Source: Pterois miles (taxonomy: Eukaryota > Chordata > Actinopteri > Perciformes > Scorpaenidae). From it: a stretch of 64,000 nucleotides of DNA. The position numbers were made by a program, and so were the translations under genes. Position 1 is the first letter of the stretch; each line of letters opens with the position of its first letter. The DNA lies in the NCBI GenBank assembly GCA_947000775.1, contig CAMQGK010000638.1, forward strand, positions 19,154,501 to 19,218,500, written 5' to 3'. Shown here one piece after another: positions 35,440 through 46,700 of the stretch. The notes under the pieces are model-generated. The model made no database searches. It was not told the origin of the DNA and saw nothing but the letters and a program-made list of their open reading frames with translations.

Positions 35440-35945
35440 TTAGGGTCACTTCAAGGAAAAAAAAATCACAGTAATATTCAATATTATGAGAATAAAGTCT
35501 TTTTTTCTACTATGTATATATTATTTTATTTGTATTAATACTTTAAAAAAAAAAAAACTATGCTTCTTGTTTATTGCACTATCCACTTGCTGCTGTAACA
35601 TGTGAATTTCTCCACTATGAGACTAATAAAGGAATATCTTATCTTATCTTATCTTATCTAAGTTTACAAGACAAAAAGTTGTAATATTATAGAATAAAAT
35701 CGTATGTTTAAGACAAAAAAAAGTCAAAATATTATTAGAATGAGGTCATAGGTTTACAAGAAAAAAAGTCATAATATGAGAATAAATTCATAAGTTTGCA
35801 AGAAAAAAGTCATAGGTTTATGAGAGAAACAGTCATAATATTATGAGAAAAAATCATAAGTTTACAGGAAAAAATCATAATATTTTGACAATAAAGTCAT
35901 AAGTTTACAAGGAAGGTAGGTAATATTATGGAAAAAAAAGTCCCA
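35440..35945. repeat. AT-rich degenerate tandem array interrupted by a LINE tail
   Basis: Units of about 40-45 bp resembling AAGTCATAATATTATGAGAATAAATTCATAAGTTTACAAGAAAA repeat with many changes. Within it, at about 35560-35660, lies a retroposon tail (TTTCTCCACTATGAGACTAA, then ATCTTATCTTAT). The array lies between gstr copies 2 and 3. Confidence 0.8.
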
Positions 35946-36610
35946 ATATTATAACGTAGTAATTTTATATGTTATTAGAGAACTAGAGCAGCGTGCCACC
36001 TGTGTGAGAATGAGGTCGTGGAGCATCTTGTGAAGTTTATACTTTAGTTTAGGTTTCACCAACAACAAAATACTTAATATTTTGGCACAGCAGCAAAACC
36101 TTATCATAAGTATCAGGTCCTTGAAAAGATTGTGCAAGAAACTGTGTTTACTCCGAAGAAAGACCTGATAGGAAGGAGGAGGAAATGTCTTTATTCTTGT
36201 AATATTTGAAAGAAACACGTATACTTGGTATTATCAGGAACTGCCAAATTGGTTCTTCAGTCTCAGAACAAAAATGCAATTTAAGCAAAGATTTACAGTA
36301 CATGTTTATAATACAAAGTGATGGGACAGAAACTGGAAAAATGCACATTCAATGACCTCTCAAAGTCACCAGAGGTCAGATACAAATTGAGTCCATGTCT
36401 GAAATAAAATACTGGGCTATGTAGATTATGCGCTGACACTTTCATATTCATAAAATGCACAGTTGTTTTGCCTATGTGCCCCACTATATATCAATATTGC
36501 AGACTATCTCTCAGCCTGGGTAACATGTCCTACATTGTCCCACTCAAATATACTCCACATTTGGTTTGTGGGGATCTCGTCACCCTAGGTGAAGGCAACA
36601 TTTATGTTTT

Positions 36611-38439
36611 TCAGAGATCCTTGAGGATGTCAAAACCCCGTGGACTGGCCAGCCAGTGTGGGGGCCAGCTGGCTTTAACGCTGGCTCTGTCCTTCAGCAG
36701 GCTGTAATATTTGGCCAGTTTGGGGTAACGTTCAACAGACAGCCTAAAGACAAGAAACAAGGTTATGATTTCACTGAAAAACAAAGCAGTTTTTCTTATA
36801 AACTGTCACCTACCCGAAACGAAATGCATAAGCAATGTTTGGAAAGACAATCACATCAGCCAACGAGAAGGCCCCCGCCAGGTATGAGCCTGCAGCCACC
36901 TTGATGCAGAAATCAAAATGAAAGACTGCAGCACAGTGGGTGCATATATCTCTTTCTCTGTGTGTGCTGTACGCTACCTTCTGCAGGTATTGCTCCCAGA
37001 GTTTGAGTTCAGTGGCCAGAGCTTTCTTATTTCTCTCCACTGCAGAATCATGTCTCTCCTCTTCAGGGACGAACCACTCATAGTAGATGACTGAATCTAA
37101 GACAGATCATCCAGAATGAACAATACTGTTTTAATGTCTGATTCAGGAGCTATTCTGGTATTCGTGTGCATCTTACTCAGTTTATCAGTGAGGGGGAGAC
37201 CCTCCATCATGCGTTGGTACATCAGTGCTTGCTCTGCAGGACTGTCAGGGATCAGCTTGTTGCCCTGAGACTTGAACTGATTCTGTCACAAATAGAAAAC
37301 ATACAGATCAGGCCTGTGTTTCAGTTTAATATTCAACATCATCCATATTTAGTTTTTACATTTTACCTCCAGGTATAAACATGCTGCACTGGACTCGTTC
37401 AGTATGTTGTCTCCATATTTGAAGGTAGGGAGCTGGCAGAAAGACATTACATGACATTGGCATAAGGAGGCAGACTTTTAAGTTGGTAACTGTGCAGTGC
37501 GGTTTGTGTCACAAGATCTTTACGTGTATGGAGAACAGAAAATAAAAAAAAAATATATGTGAATAAATAAATAAATAACTCAATAATAAATAAATGTAAT
37601 TAAATATAGTAAAAATGTGTTACAAATAAATGTAGCCATTAATTAAGTGGTACAATGTTTGTATTAATTCCCTTATTTAATTTTCAGTTTAATTTTCCCT
37701 TTTATTTATTTATTATGGAAACCCTTTTTTTTTCCTGGTGATCCAGTCTGATCTAAATTATTTTCTCTCCCGTGTTTATGACTTAAGAAGACGTTGAATT
37801 TTTTGTTCCTTTTTTATCTGTGAAACAGGTGGAAAATTTTTATTTTATTATTTATCTTTATTTTTGTTATTTATTTTTATTTTTATTATACATTTCTTTT
37901 TCCTGTCTGAAAACAAGTGATTTTTTTTCCGGCACATTTTTCCAATTTACTTTTTTTGCGTCTGTGTGAAGAAGATTTTTTTAAACAGATTTTTCTAATT
38001 TTAAATCATTTTAAAAACTTTTTTGCTTTGCCTCTTAGCTGTAGACACCCAAAGGTAAGTGAGATTTTGGTAATTCCTTTTCTAATTTATGTATTTATTT
38101 TTATTACATTTAAATTTACATTTAATTATTTATACTTTTTTGCAATTATGTTTGTATTTGTATTTATTGGCACATTACTTACAGTACTGAATGGTTTTAA
38201 ATGTGGCTTCACCTTTTAGTTTGATTTCTTGATCTTTGTGATCAACCTGTGCTATGCTGCAGTAAACCCACCTGTCCTCTCGGGTTGATTTCCAACACTT
38301 CCTGTGATTTGTGCTCTCCTTTCTCAAAAGACAGCAGCTTGTGTTTGTAGCCCTGTAGCTTCTTTTCCTCCAGGGTGATCATAAGTCGCCAGCAGGGAGG
38401 GGATCCGGCCCCCCACAGCAGACTCATCGACTTGGCCAT
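36611..38439 (-). CDS. gstr: Glutathione S-transferase rho, copy 3
   Basis: Six exons: 38272-38439, 37366-37431, 37177-37282, 36978-37096, 36814-36899, 36611-36743 (225 aa). Motifs: MAKSMSLLWGAGSPPCWRLM, LPTFKYGDNILNESSAACLY, NQFKSQGNKLIPD, PAEQALMYQRMMEG, VPEEERHDSAVERNKKAL, LAGAFSLADVIVFP and WPPHWLASPRGFDILKDL. The exon structure equals copies 1 and 2, but introns are much shorter. An in-frame ATG nine codons upstream (38466) would add MVCATPSVS; the downstream ATG is preferred because it aligns with both other copies. The likely role is cytosolic glutathione transfer. The start lies only about 1.6 kb from the 3' end of fhod3, which is on the same strand. Confidence 0.96.
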
Positions 38440-38499
38440 GGACACAGATGGGGTCGCACAGACCAACAGGACTCAACCATGAGCTGCACGAGTAAAGTG

Positions 38500-40021
38500 A
38501 ACAGCAGTTGTGTGCAGTTTATGGCCACTCATTAATCCAAAGGTCGGTCAGATGGAGAGCAGAGAGACGCCCACGTGTTCGAGAAGTAAAAGTAGTGAAG
38601 ATGAAGCTTATTTTCACTCAATGGTTTTTCCTTTTTATTGCAGAGTGTGTATACACAGCATTTCAAGTGAAAGTGTATGTAACCATGGTTTAATTTATGC
38701 AGCAATATTTCCCTGTTTTCGTTGTAGTGCGAGAGGAGCAGATGGTTCATCTGAGACTTCAAACTGTTCAAGTTCATACAAAGTACAATGTGACCATGGA
38801 GTTCAAAGTAAATGCCCAAACACTGCTCCTCTCTCTCAGCACAGAGTGATACTTTGACAACACATATTTCAGCTATGACCGCATCTTTCATTTATTACAG
38901 TTCACAAAATAGCCTCTTTTTTTTACCCTTTCTCTCCTCAGACTATAATACAAGTTTCTACAGAAATTACAAAAATAATACATCACATGAACCGCACTAA
39001 ACATGCATACTGTAGTACTACAGTACTTAGTACCTGGCAGCTGACAAGGGCATTTACACATTTTATGCAGAACTCTCCGCATGTCCTTCAACATAGATTA
39101 AAATTTTAAAAAATGTCTATTTTTGTCTTTTTACACTTTACAAACAGTTCCTCTGAGATAAATACTTCCTTTTGTCTGTGTTCTGAATCAATCGTTCATG
39201 TCAGCATTAGAAACTATTTCTGTTGAGTAAGGTGCAAGATGTCCAAGCTTTGCAAATAAATATTTTTTGCCAAAATAAAAAAAAAAAGTTTGTAATTGTA
39301 ATTATAAATCAATATAACTACACCTGTGAATGTGACATATGTGAGTTATCAGAGAAGTAGGAAGTGACTGAAACAATGATGGCGAAAAGTAAAGGAAAGG
39401 CACATCAGATCAGATTGAAAACCTTTCACGTTCCTACCAAACACAACTACACTCGTCACTCGTCGAAACGTGCAGCTGCAGAAGCAAACGTTTGCCTTCT
39501 CACAAAGGATAATTCTCAGTGAGCCTCTTTGTTTGTGGTGGTCTTGGGATTCTCTGAAACTGGATAAGAGAAGAAATCAAACTTCTTTTTCAGACTGTTA
39601 ATCTTTACAACTGAAATTCACAGCTTAAATAAATGAGAAAATGGTGAAGTCACAGCTGCAGAAACTCACAAGCAAGAGTTATCCCTTTGGACTAATGCAA
39701 CATCTCAAATATAAAGAAAAGATAAAGAATTATCTATTCAGTGTAGAGGCAGCATTTTTGGATTTTCTTTTCGTTGCCAAGTTAAATACGTCATTTCTCT
39801 TTCTACCCTTCCACCTTTTTCTTTGTGTTGCATTAAAAAAACACTATCATGGCTGCAGCTTCATCACTTCATCACACATCAGGCAAAATTAGCAGCTGCC
39901 AAAAACCTAAAGGGGTTTGTGAATAGTGAAGTATAACTCTCTAAAGTGTGGGGAAGGCAGACGGCTGACAGAGTTGTTTTGATGATTGCAGCTGTGTTTC
40001 CATGGTGATGACGATGGACGA
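38500..40021 (-). other. gstr copy 3 promoter side and fhod3 3' UTR region
   Basis: No coding frame is recognised. The right part must contain the fhod3 3' UTR (minus). AATAAA on the minus strand is present near 38891. The left part would hold the promoter of gstr copy 3, where no TATA box was seen. The boundary between the two is not visible. Confidence 0.4.
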
Positions 40022-43000
40022 TCACATTTGTGTATCTGGAGAATCGGTAAGTCCTAAAGCGAGAGCTTCCTCTGGGGTCAGACCGTTCTTCAGAGTCCGC
40101 CTCACTGGGGGGAGAGGAGAGGAGATTAGTTATCACCACATTTCAGCTGATCGGGAAGAAGCCTGACAATCATTTCCCATCTATATAATAGAGTGCTGCA
40201 GGAATGACGTGTTTTTGTAGCCCACCCAGGAAGTTAGCATCGCTCTGGTTTCCTCGACAAAAAGGGGATCGATCCACTGGGTTCTGGATTATTGCAGAAA
40301 ATAAACACGTATTTTTGAAGTTTGAATTCATTCACCAGAAGTAAAAAGCTAACGTTAATCTTAATCTTATGTTAACCACAAAAATCATTTCGGGCATTTA
40401 ACTAAAAATGTATTTTAAAAAATAATTTCAGGGTTTAGGACTCATTCCTGAAGCACTTTATACTGAAATATTTACTCAAACAAATCTCACAAGTGCCTTT
40501 GCAATGAAAAAATGCCTCCCTAATAACAAAGAAGAAATACATCTTCAGTAATAAATAAATAGCTCTTTGATAATAAGGATATGTGAATATAGGAGGTTTG
40601 AAAGGAAATACTGAACAAATAAGGCCTGTGAGGGTTTGGCAAGTACAAACTCCTGACCTAGTGGAAAGGGGTCCGTAATATTCAGGTTTTCAGAATGCTT
40701 AAAGGCATACCATGCATAAATTATCACATACTATTTGTAAACATTCATGACGATGGTTGCCAGATCACAGCCCAGTGTACCACCTTCAGCATCACATATG
40801 GCAGTGAAAGCAAAAGTCAACCCCGGATTTACTCTCATCTTAGACAGCTTGGCGTTTTGCCTTGCTATATTTGTGATTTTTCTGTGCTAAGTTTGCAATT
40901 TTGATAGTTTCCTCTTTAGGTGTGTGCTTGGGCATGGGAGCTACAAACCCACTGCCTAAAGGCTGATGCCCAGAAACATCCAGAACTCAACAAGATAAGA
41001 ATAAAATACAGGCAGAGGACGGGTCTTTGCAGATAGCACCACACACTTCTAGTGGGCTAAAAGTGATTATTTGTGTACGAGTCTATACATTGAGTTTTAA
41101 GAATCCTGCATAGTATACCTTAAAAATCAGAGTTTCTGGCCAACAATATCAGCTGAAATGTGGTTTGCTCACTATCTCCCCATCTATTGCCTAAGGAGGT
41201 AACACAATTGTGTTTAAGCCTGTGGCCCCCTGATGAAAGAATTTCAATATTTATGTATTTGCAGGATTATGAAATGGGTGTCTGTGGTGATGTTTTTCTT
41301 CATTGTGTACACACAAAACATGGAAGTATGCACACAGCTCTGAAAAACTGAAGCTACACGTATTAACAAAATGACTCTAGACTGCAAAACTCTGAGCATT
41401 TTTTTCACTTTCGATAAAAATTCAAAATCAACCAGAACTGAAAAGCACCAAGCTGCTCTCAGTTGTTCATTCCACACATGCTGCTCAACAGGTGATCTGA
41501 ATAACCTCCAATCAAATCAGAACTGTGACTTTCAGTTAAAACGAATAGGAGAAAGAGAAATGACAGCAGTTACCAAAGAATAATGGATTGATACAACAAC
41601 ATGGTCATTTGCTGTGCTCAAAGTGATGTGTACCAGGTAAATACAAACTTTACACAGTATGCTTACATAGCACACAATTTCTGCATTTAGTATACAAGAA
41701 ATCAACTTACTTTTTTACACTAACAACTGTTTTAAAATGGCACAGTAGGCTTCTGGCTCTCTTGTGTTGTTGGCATCCATTAAACTGTGAATTTAAAATG
41801 CTATTGCTATATGCACTCTCCCCAAACAAAAAGTGTAAAGTATAGTCCAAACAGGTGAAGGGGCCCCGCCTTCACCTTTCAACAACTAGGTCCCTGCCCC
41901 TTCTGGTGGTTCACCATCAGACCTTATTTCGGACAAAAATATGAACGGTAGTCGTACGGCAAGAGACAAATAATATTTAGATCATGTTTAAATTGCACCA
42001 TGAATCACAAACATGTGACACACATAATTTAGCAAGTTAAGAAAGTCTGTTGTTAAGTTTGTTGGGGGGGGGGCTTCACCTTTCTATTCATTTCTTTGTT
42101 TTTGTTATTAAAAAAAATACATAAATAAAAGATGCTGGTCAATAGTTGTCTTTGTTATGTACGTCAGAGAATTTTGGTCCAGTTGATAAATTCGGGCTCC
42201 TGTAATCATGGCCGTTCTAAATCTATCTAGCTGCAAAGTAAGGATGTTTGTCTTTCTATATGTCCTTCGACTTTCTGAGAACCGCTCATTTGATCTACCT
42301 CACCCTTGCAGACCCAAGGAAGTGCTTTGTCAAGACACATGACACGTATGACACACATGACACATAGCATGTGGTCCGCTGCCTTTCACCTGATGCTGGA
42401 TGCCCGTCTGGACTTGCAGCAGGCCTGCGCAAATATGAGACGGTAGTATTTTAAATAGTAAGATTTTGGTGACAATGCATGTGTCTGGGAAGTACTAAAC
42501 ATGTAACTGGATGAATGGGACTTGGATTATACTGCATGACTTGTGTGAGAGTTTGTAAACAGATTTTTGATATATGAACCAAAGAAGCTTCTTGGATGAG
42601 AAGTGAAACATCTTCAAGAGTCTAAATCAAGTCCACTTGCTGCTGATTTACCCTTATTCAGTTACTATGACCTGGATGACTGAGAACCTTTACAAACATT
42701 TTTATTAGTTTTGCTGTTGCTAAACCTGGACCCCATTTATATCAGTTCATTAAGGATTTACTCAGTTTTCAGATTCTCCATTCACCATGGAGACAGCATG
42801 GATTTGCCTTTGATCTGCAAAAACATAGCGTAGTATTACTGTGTGGTATGGATTTGGGACACAAGTTAAGCATTCAGGTCATACATGACTTGCGGTTGGC
42901 CCTGGACCTCCTCCTCTCTCTGGGCTGGGGTCTGGTTCCCGGACCCTGAGTGGCCGACCTCACTATACGCTCCATGATCTCGTCTGCAGCATCGTCTCCA

Positions 43001-43362
43001 CAGACCTGAGTGTCCTCCACGGAGGGGGTCCATGCCGGCATAGTGCGACCTGAACAAATAAAGCAGAATGACAAAAGGCATGAAGAAAGAAAGGCTTTAT
43101 AGTGCAGCGACTCCTCTCTGTGTGACCCTGTAAGGAACTTCCTGTCACCCTCACCTCCTCTTCCAGGCCGGGATCGTGTCCGTGCCCGAACCCCCGGCAC
43201 TGCACCGGCCTCCCTGTCAGCGCCACTGAGGCTGGTTCTCAGCACAGCTTTCATGTGCTCGTGCTCCGCAGCATCCTCAGTGTGGTCCAGACCCTGAAGG
43301 TGCTTGCCCTCCTGGCAGCCACTGGGGGCGCTGTTGCTGCTGCTGGAGCCATACGGACCACC
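40022..43362 (-). CDS. fhod3: fhod3 C-terminal tail and DAD exons
   Basis: Exons 43155-43362, 42885-43049 and 40022-40104. The tail includes TEDAAEHEHMKAVLRTS and RARTRSRPGRG. The diaphanous autoregulatory domain follows: DDAADEIMERIVRSATQ, basic RERRRSRANRKS, then RRTLKNGLTPEEALALGL and the end TDSPDTQM. The Ser in RSR, the Ser in RKS and the Thr in RRT correspond to the three sites that ROCK phosphorylates in FHOD1/FHOD3 to release autoinhibition; all are present. The RKS/LRR junction is split by the 2.8-kb last intron (TCA T|TG AGG), which is why the frame appears to end early at 42885. Confidence 0.9.
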
Positions 43363-43734
43363 CTGATGGGGAGAGACCAAACAAAAGAAAATAAGGAACT
43401 GGCAGCTTGTATTTTTTATAGTATTCGGGTCTTTGACTCAAACATGCCAAAGCTGATTATGATGCCTATTCTACTTTATTGACTGATCCCGTCATTGTTA
43501 AAATCAGTGAAAAGGAAAACTTTGAGGAAGTTGATCCAGTCAGGGTTAGTGGTTTCATGCACACACACATACACACACATGCATGCAGACAGCCAGCACT
43601 TATGGTGATACCTCACTCTCCTCTTCATCATCAGACTACAGGAGAAAGAAAGAGTGAAAGTCAAAGAAAATGAAGAATAAAAGCAGCAGTAGATGTGGAA
43701 AGAGTAGAACACTAGAGTCTCTTTGTGTAAAGGA

Positions 43735-43782
<48 letters not shown>

Positions 43783-46700
43783 TGCTCACAGGAGCGTTGA
43801 CGTCCATGATCATCTTTCCTCGGGTCTTGTTGCGTTCACGGTGGTCAGCCCGTTTCTGTTTCTGCTGCAGCACGCGGTCTCGGGTGGTTCGGTACTCCAG
43901 CGCAAACTCACTGATGATTTTACTGAACCTGTGGACGCTGACCTCTCTCACGCTGTAGGCCGGATGGCCGAGGAACAACAGAAATGAATGGAACCTGGGA
44001 GGAAAGCAAAGGAAGAATGAGAAAATTCAATCTTTCTAAAAATCTTTCTCTGCAGTAAAAAAATTCCCCAGGTATAAAGATTTTTTTAAATTATTACAGG
44101 TCACTTTCACACTTTCACAAGCCATAGTCACACCCATGCACACCTGTGCAAATATATCGGCAATTGCCGGTTGTTGGGCTGACGATGAGTGTATTAGTAT
44201 TTTATTCTGAATTTCTGTTCACTACTTAATTATAACTTTAAGCTAAAAAGACTGACTAGTAGTATGTCATAGTCCAGGCCATATTTCATACTGAGATAAC
44301 AGACTGTTTGACATTTGATGACAAACTGTAGTAATCTAGGAAAACGAGAATCAGTCAGTCGCAGATGTTTAGATGTTTGTGTGGAGAAAATGTTCTGTTA
44401 CGTGGATTAAGAGAGATCATTGAAAGGAACTACCTGTTGATGATCCTGCGGTGAACAATCTTGAGGATGATAATCCTCTCAGCGCAGTCTTTGAGGAAGT
44501 CAGACATCTTCTGCTTCAGCTGGGGCTTCATCTCATGCTTGGCGATCACCTTCAGGTGGTCCCATGAGGCTTTGCAGCGCCGCTCCATCTGACACAGGTT
44601 CTCCCGCAGCTGGTCGAAATCCACCTTACAGAAAAGGTGTTGATACAAATAAGGGACTGCATCCAAAATATTAGTAACTGCATTGCTTCCCTTTTATAAA
44701 GTAACAGTTCACCTACAATGTAAAAACATCATACAAGAACTAAGAGGACTCACCTAATCTTTTATCAATTTGCTGATTTGAAGGAAAATACTACCGAGTG
44801 TGCACTGAAAAGCATGATTAACATATTGTCAGACTTCCCAGAATGCATTGTTTGAGAGCCAAATCTATAAGGGGGGCTCTCTTTTTTTGGATCTTGAAAA
44901 GACATTAATCATTGAAACTTGCTGTTTCTTTAACACATATTAATTCAGTTGTTTTCTCTGATAGTGATTAAAACAATGCAAATCCTGATGAAGGGTAGTA
45001 TCCCTGTCCACCTCAGTCCCTATGTCCAAAACTTTTAATTTAAATAGCCCGACAAGTAATCTGTTAGCTGTAAGATCATTAGTGATGAATCAAGTCTTCA
45101 GAGTGACAAAATGTAAACTGGGAGCAAATCTGACAACATCAATTTGACTAAACAATTACTGATTAAACTCAGTTTTCCAGTGAAGTCAACTCGGATGAGT
45201 TGAGTTCAGTTACCGTTATACCGTTAAGGCAGCAGGGGAAGTTTTGTTTATATGCTGAATCGGCTTGAAAATGTTTTACAATGTAAGGATGCAAAATTGT
45301 ACGTATACAAGCCTTGCATTAGTGAGTGCAGAGTGTGCTCACTTTAGCAGATCGTGTGATGGCTCCGATCTCGGAGTAGAGGTCGGTGCTCTGAGGGAAG
45401 TTCTCCACCACCACAGAGCAGGCGTGATGCAGCAACGACTGCTTATGAACCGTGTCCTTCACCTCTGGAACCTTCTCCAAATACGTCAACTCAAAGCCTT
45501 TAGCCTGGACACACAACCAAGGACATAGGGATTGAGCAAAGAATACATCAAAAGGTGGATGTGTTCTCACTAAATTACAGTAGCTATGTCATGTAATTTC
45601 TAATCTACAAATTACAGGTTAAGAAAATCCACCATTAAAGTCATTAAGTATATCTACAGTTACTATAAATGTCTACTACAAAAAAAGAAGCTTGTCATTA
45701 TGTCCCAGTGTGATGAAACTGTAATGATCATGACTCACATTGGTGTTGTTGAGGAAGTTTCCCATAGCGAGGAGTGTGGAGAGGATGTAGCCGAGAGTTT
45801 TGTTCTTCTCCAGCTGTTCCATACCCTCCTTCAGATCCTGCAGCGGCTCTGCAACTTCCTGTGAGGAGGGAAACACACACATCATTAGTTGAGTCAATTA
45901 CGACTCATAAACATGTGTTTCTCAAGTCTACAGTTATAAAAGTGGTGAACAGGTGCACCTTGTCTGGCTTTTGAGGTCATGAGGTCGTTTAAAGGTTGGC
46001 GTCTCGGTCGGCCTTCGCTATCAAATGTGCTTCTGATTAGACAAAAGCGTTTGTTTTTGTGCAGCACGTTTCTCTTGTGTTTGTGTGCCTGCGCGGTATG
46101 TCGCCCTCCATTAAGCCTTCCACTACCAAACCGTCCCACAGAGTCTGTCGATTGTGTGGTCAGGAATTTTTCAAGGAGATTAAAGACAACTGCGTCCTGC
46201 GGAAAGCCGTAAAATTTACAGGACAGCAACGGAGGGGCGGCGTGTTTTTCCTTCTCTGGGTTTTGACTTTGAACTTCTCCTGGATGCATTCTCGACTAAA
46301 ACATGGTGTGCCAGAGGAAGATGAGGTGCCGCTAATAAGCGTGCATGTTTTGTTATGATGTTATGATGTAACTATGTTGATGGTTTGCGGATGTTGTTAG
46401 TACTAAAAGGGATGTTGATACTTACTGACACGGGCACAAGAAGACACTCAAATGCACACACATGCTGTGCACATTTACTCAAACCTTCGTGGTGCAGAGT
46501 TCATTTGGCTTTCTATGTGTATGTCTATTTCTGCTTTAATAAAACCACATTAATTTGAAGGAAGAGGTTTCATGCTCTTCAACCGCCTCACACAAAATTA
46601 CAGGCCTGTCAAGAATAATCTTGTAACTGGTGAGACTTCAGAGAGATTCAGATTTAGTTAAGGAATGGACTTATTTATATTGTTTCATAGTTATTCATAG

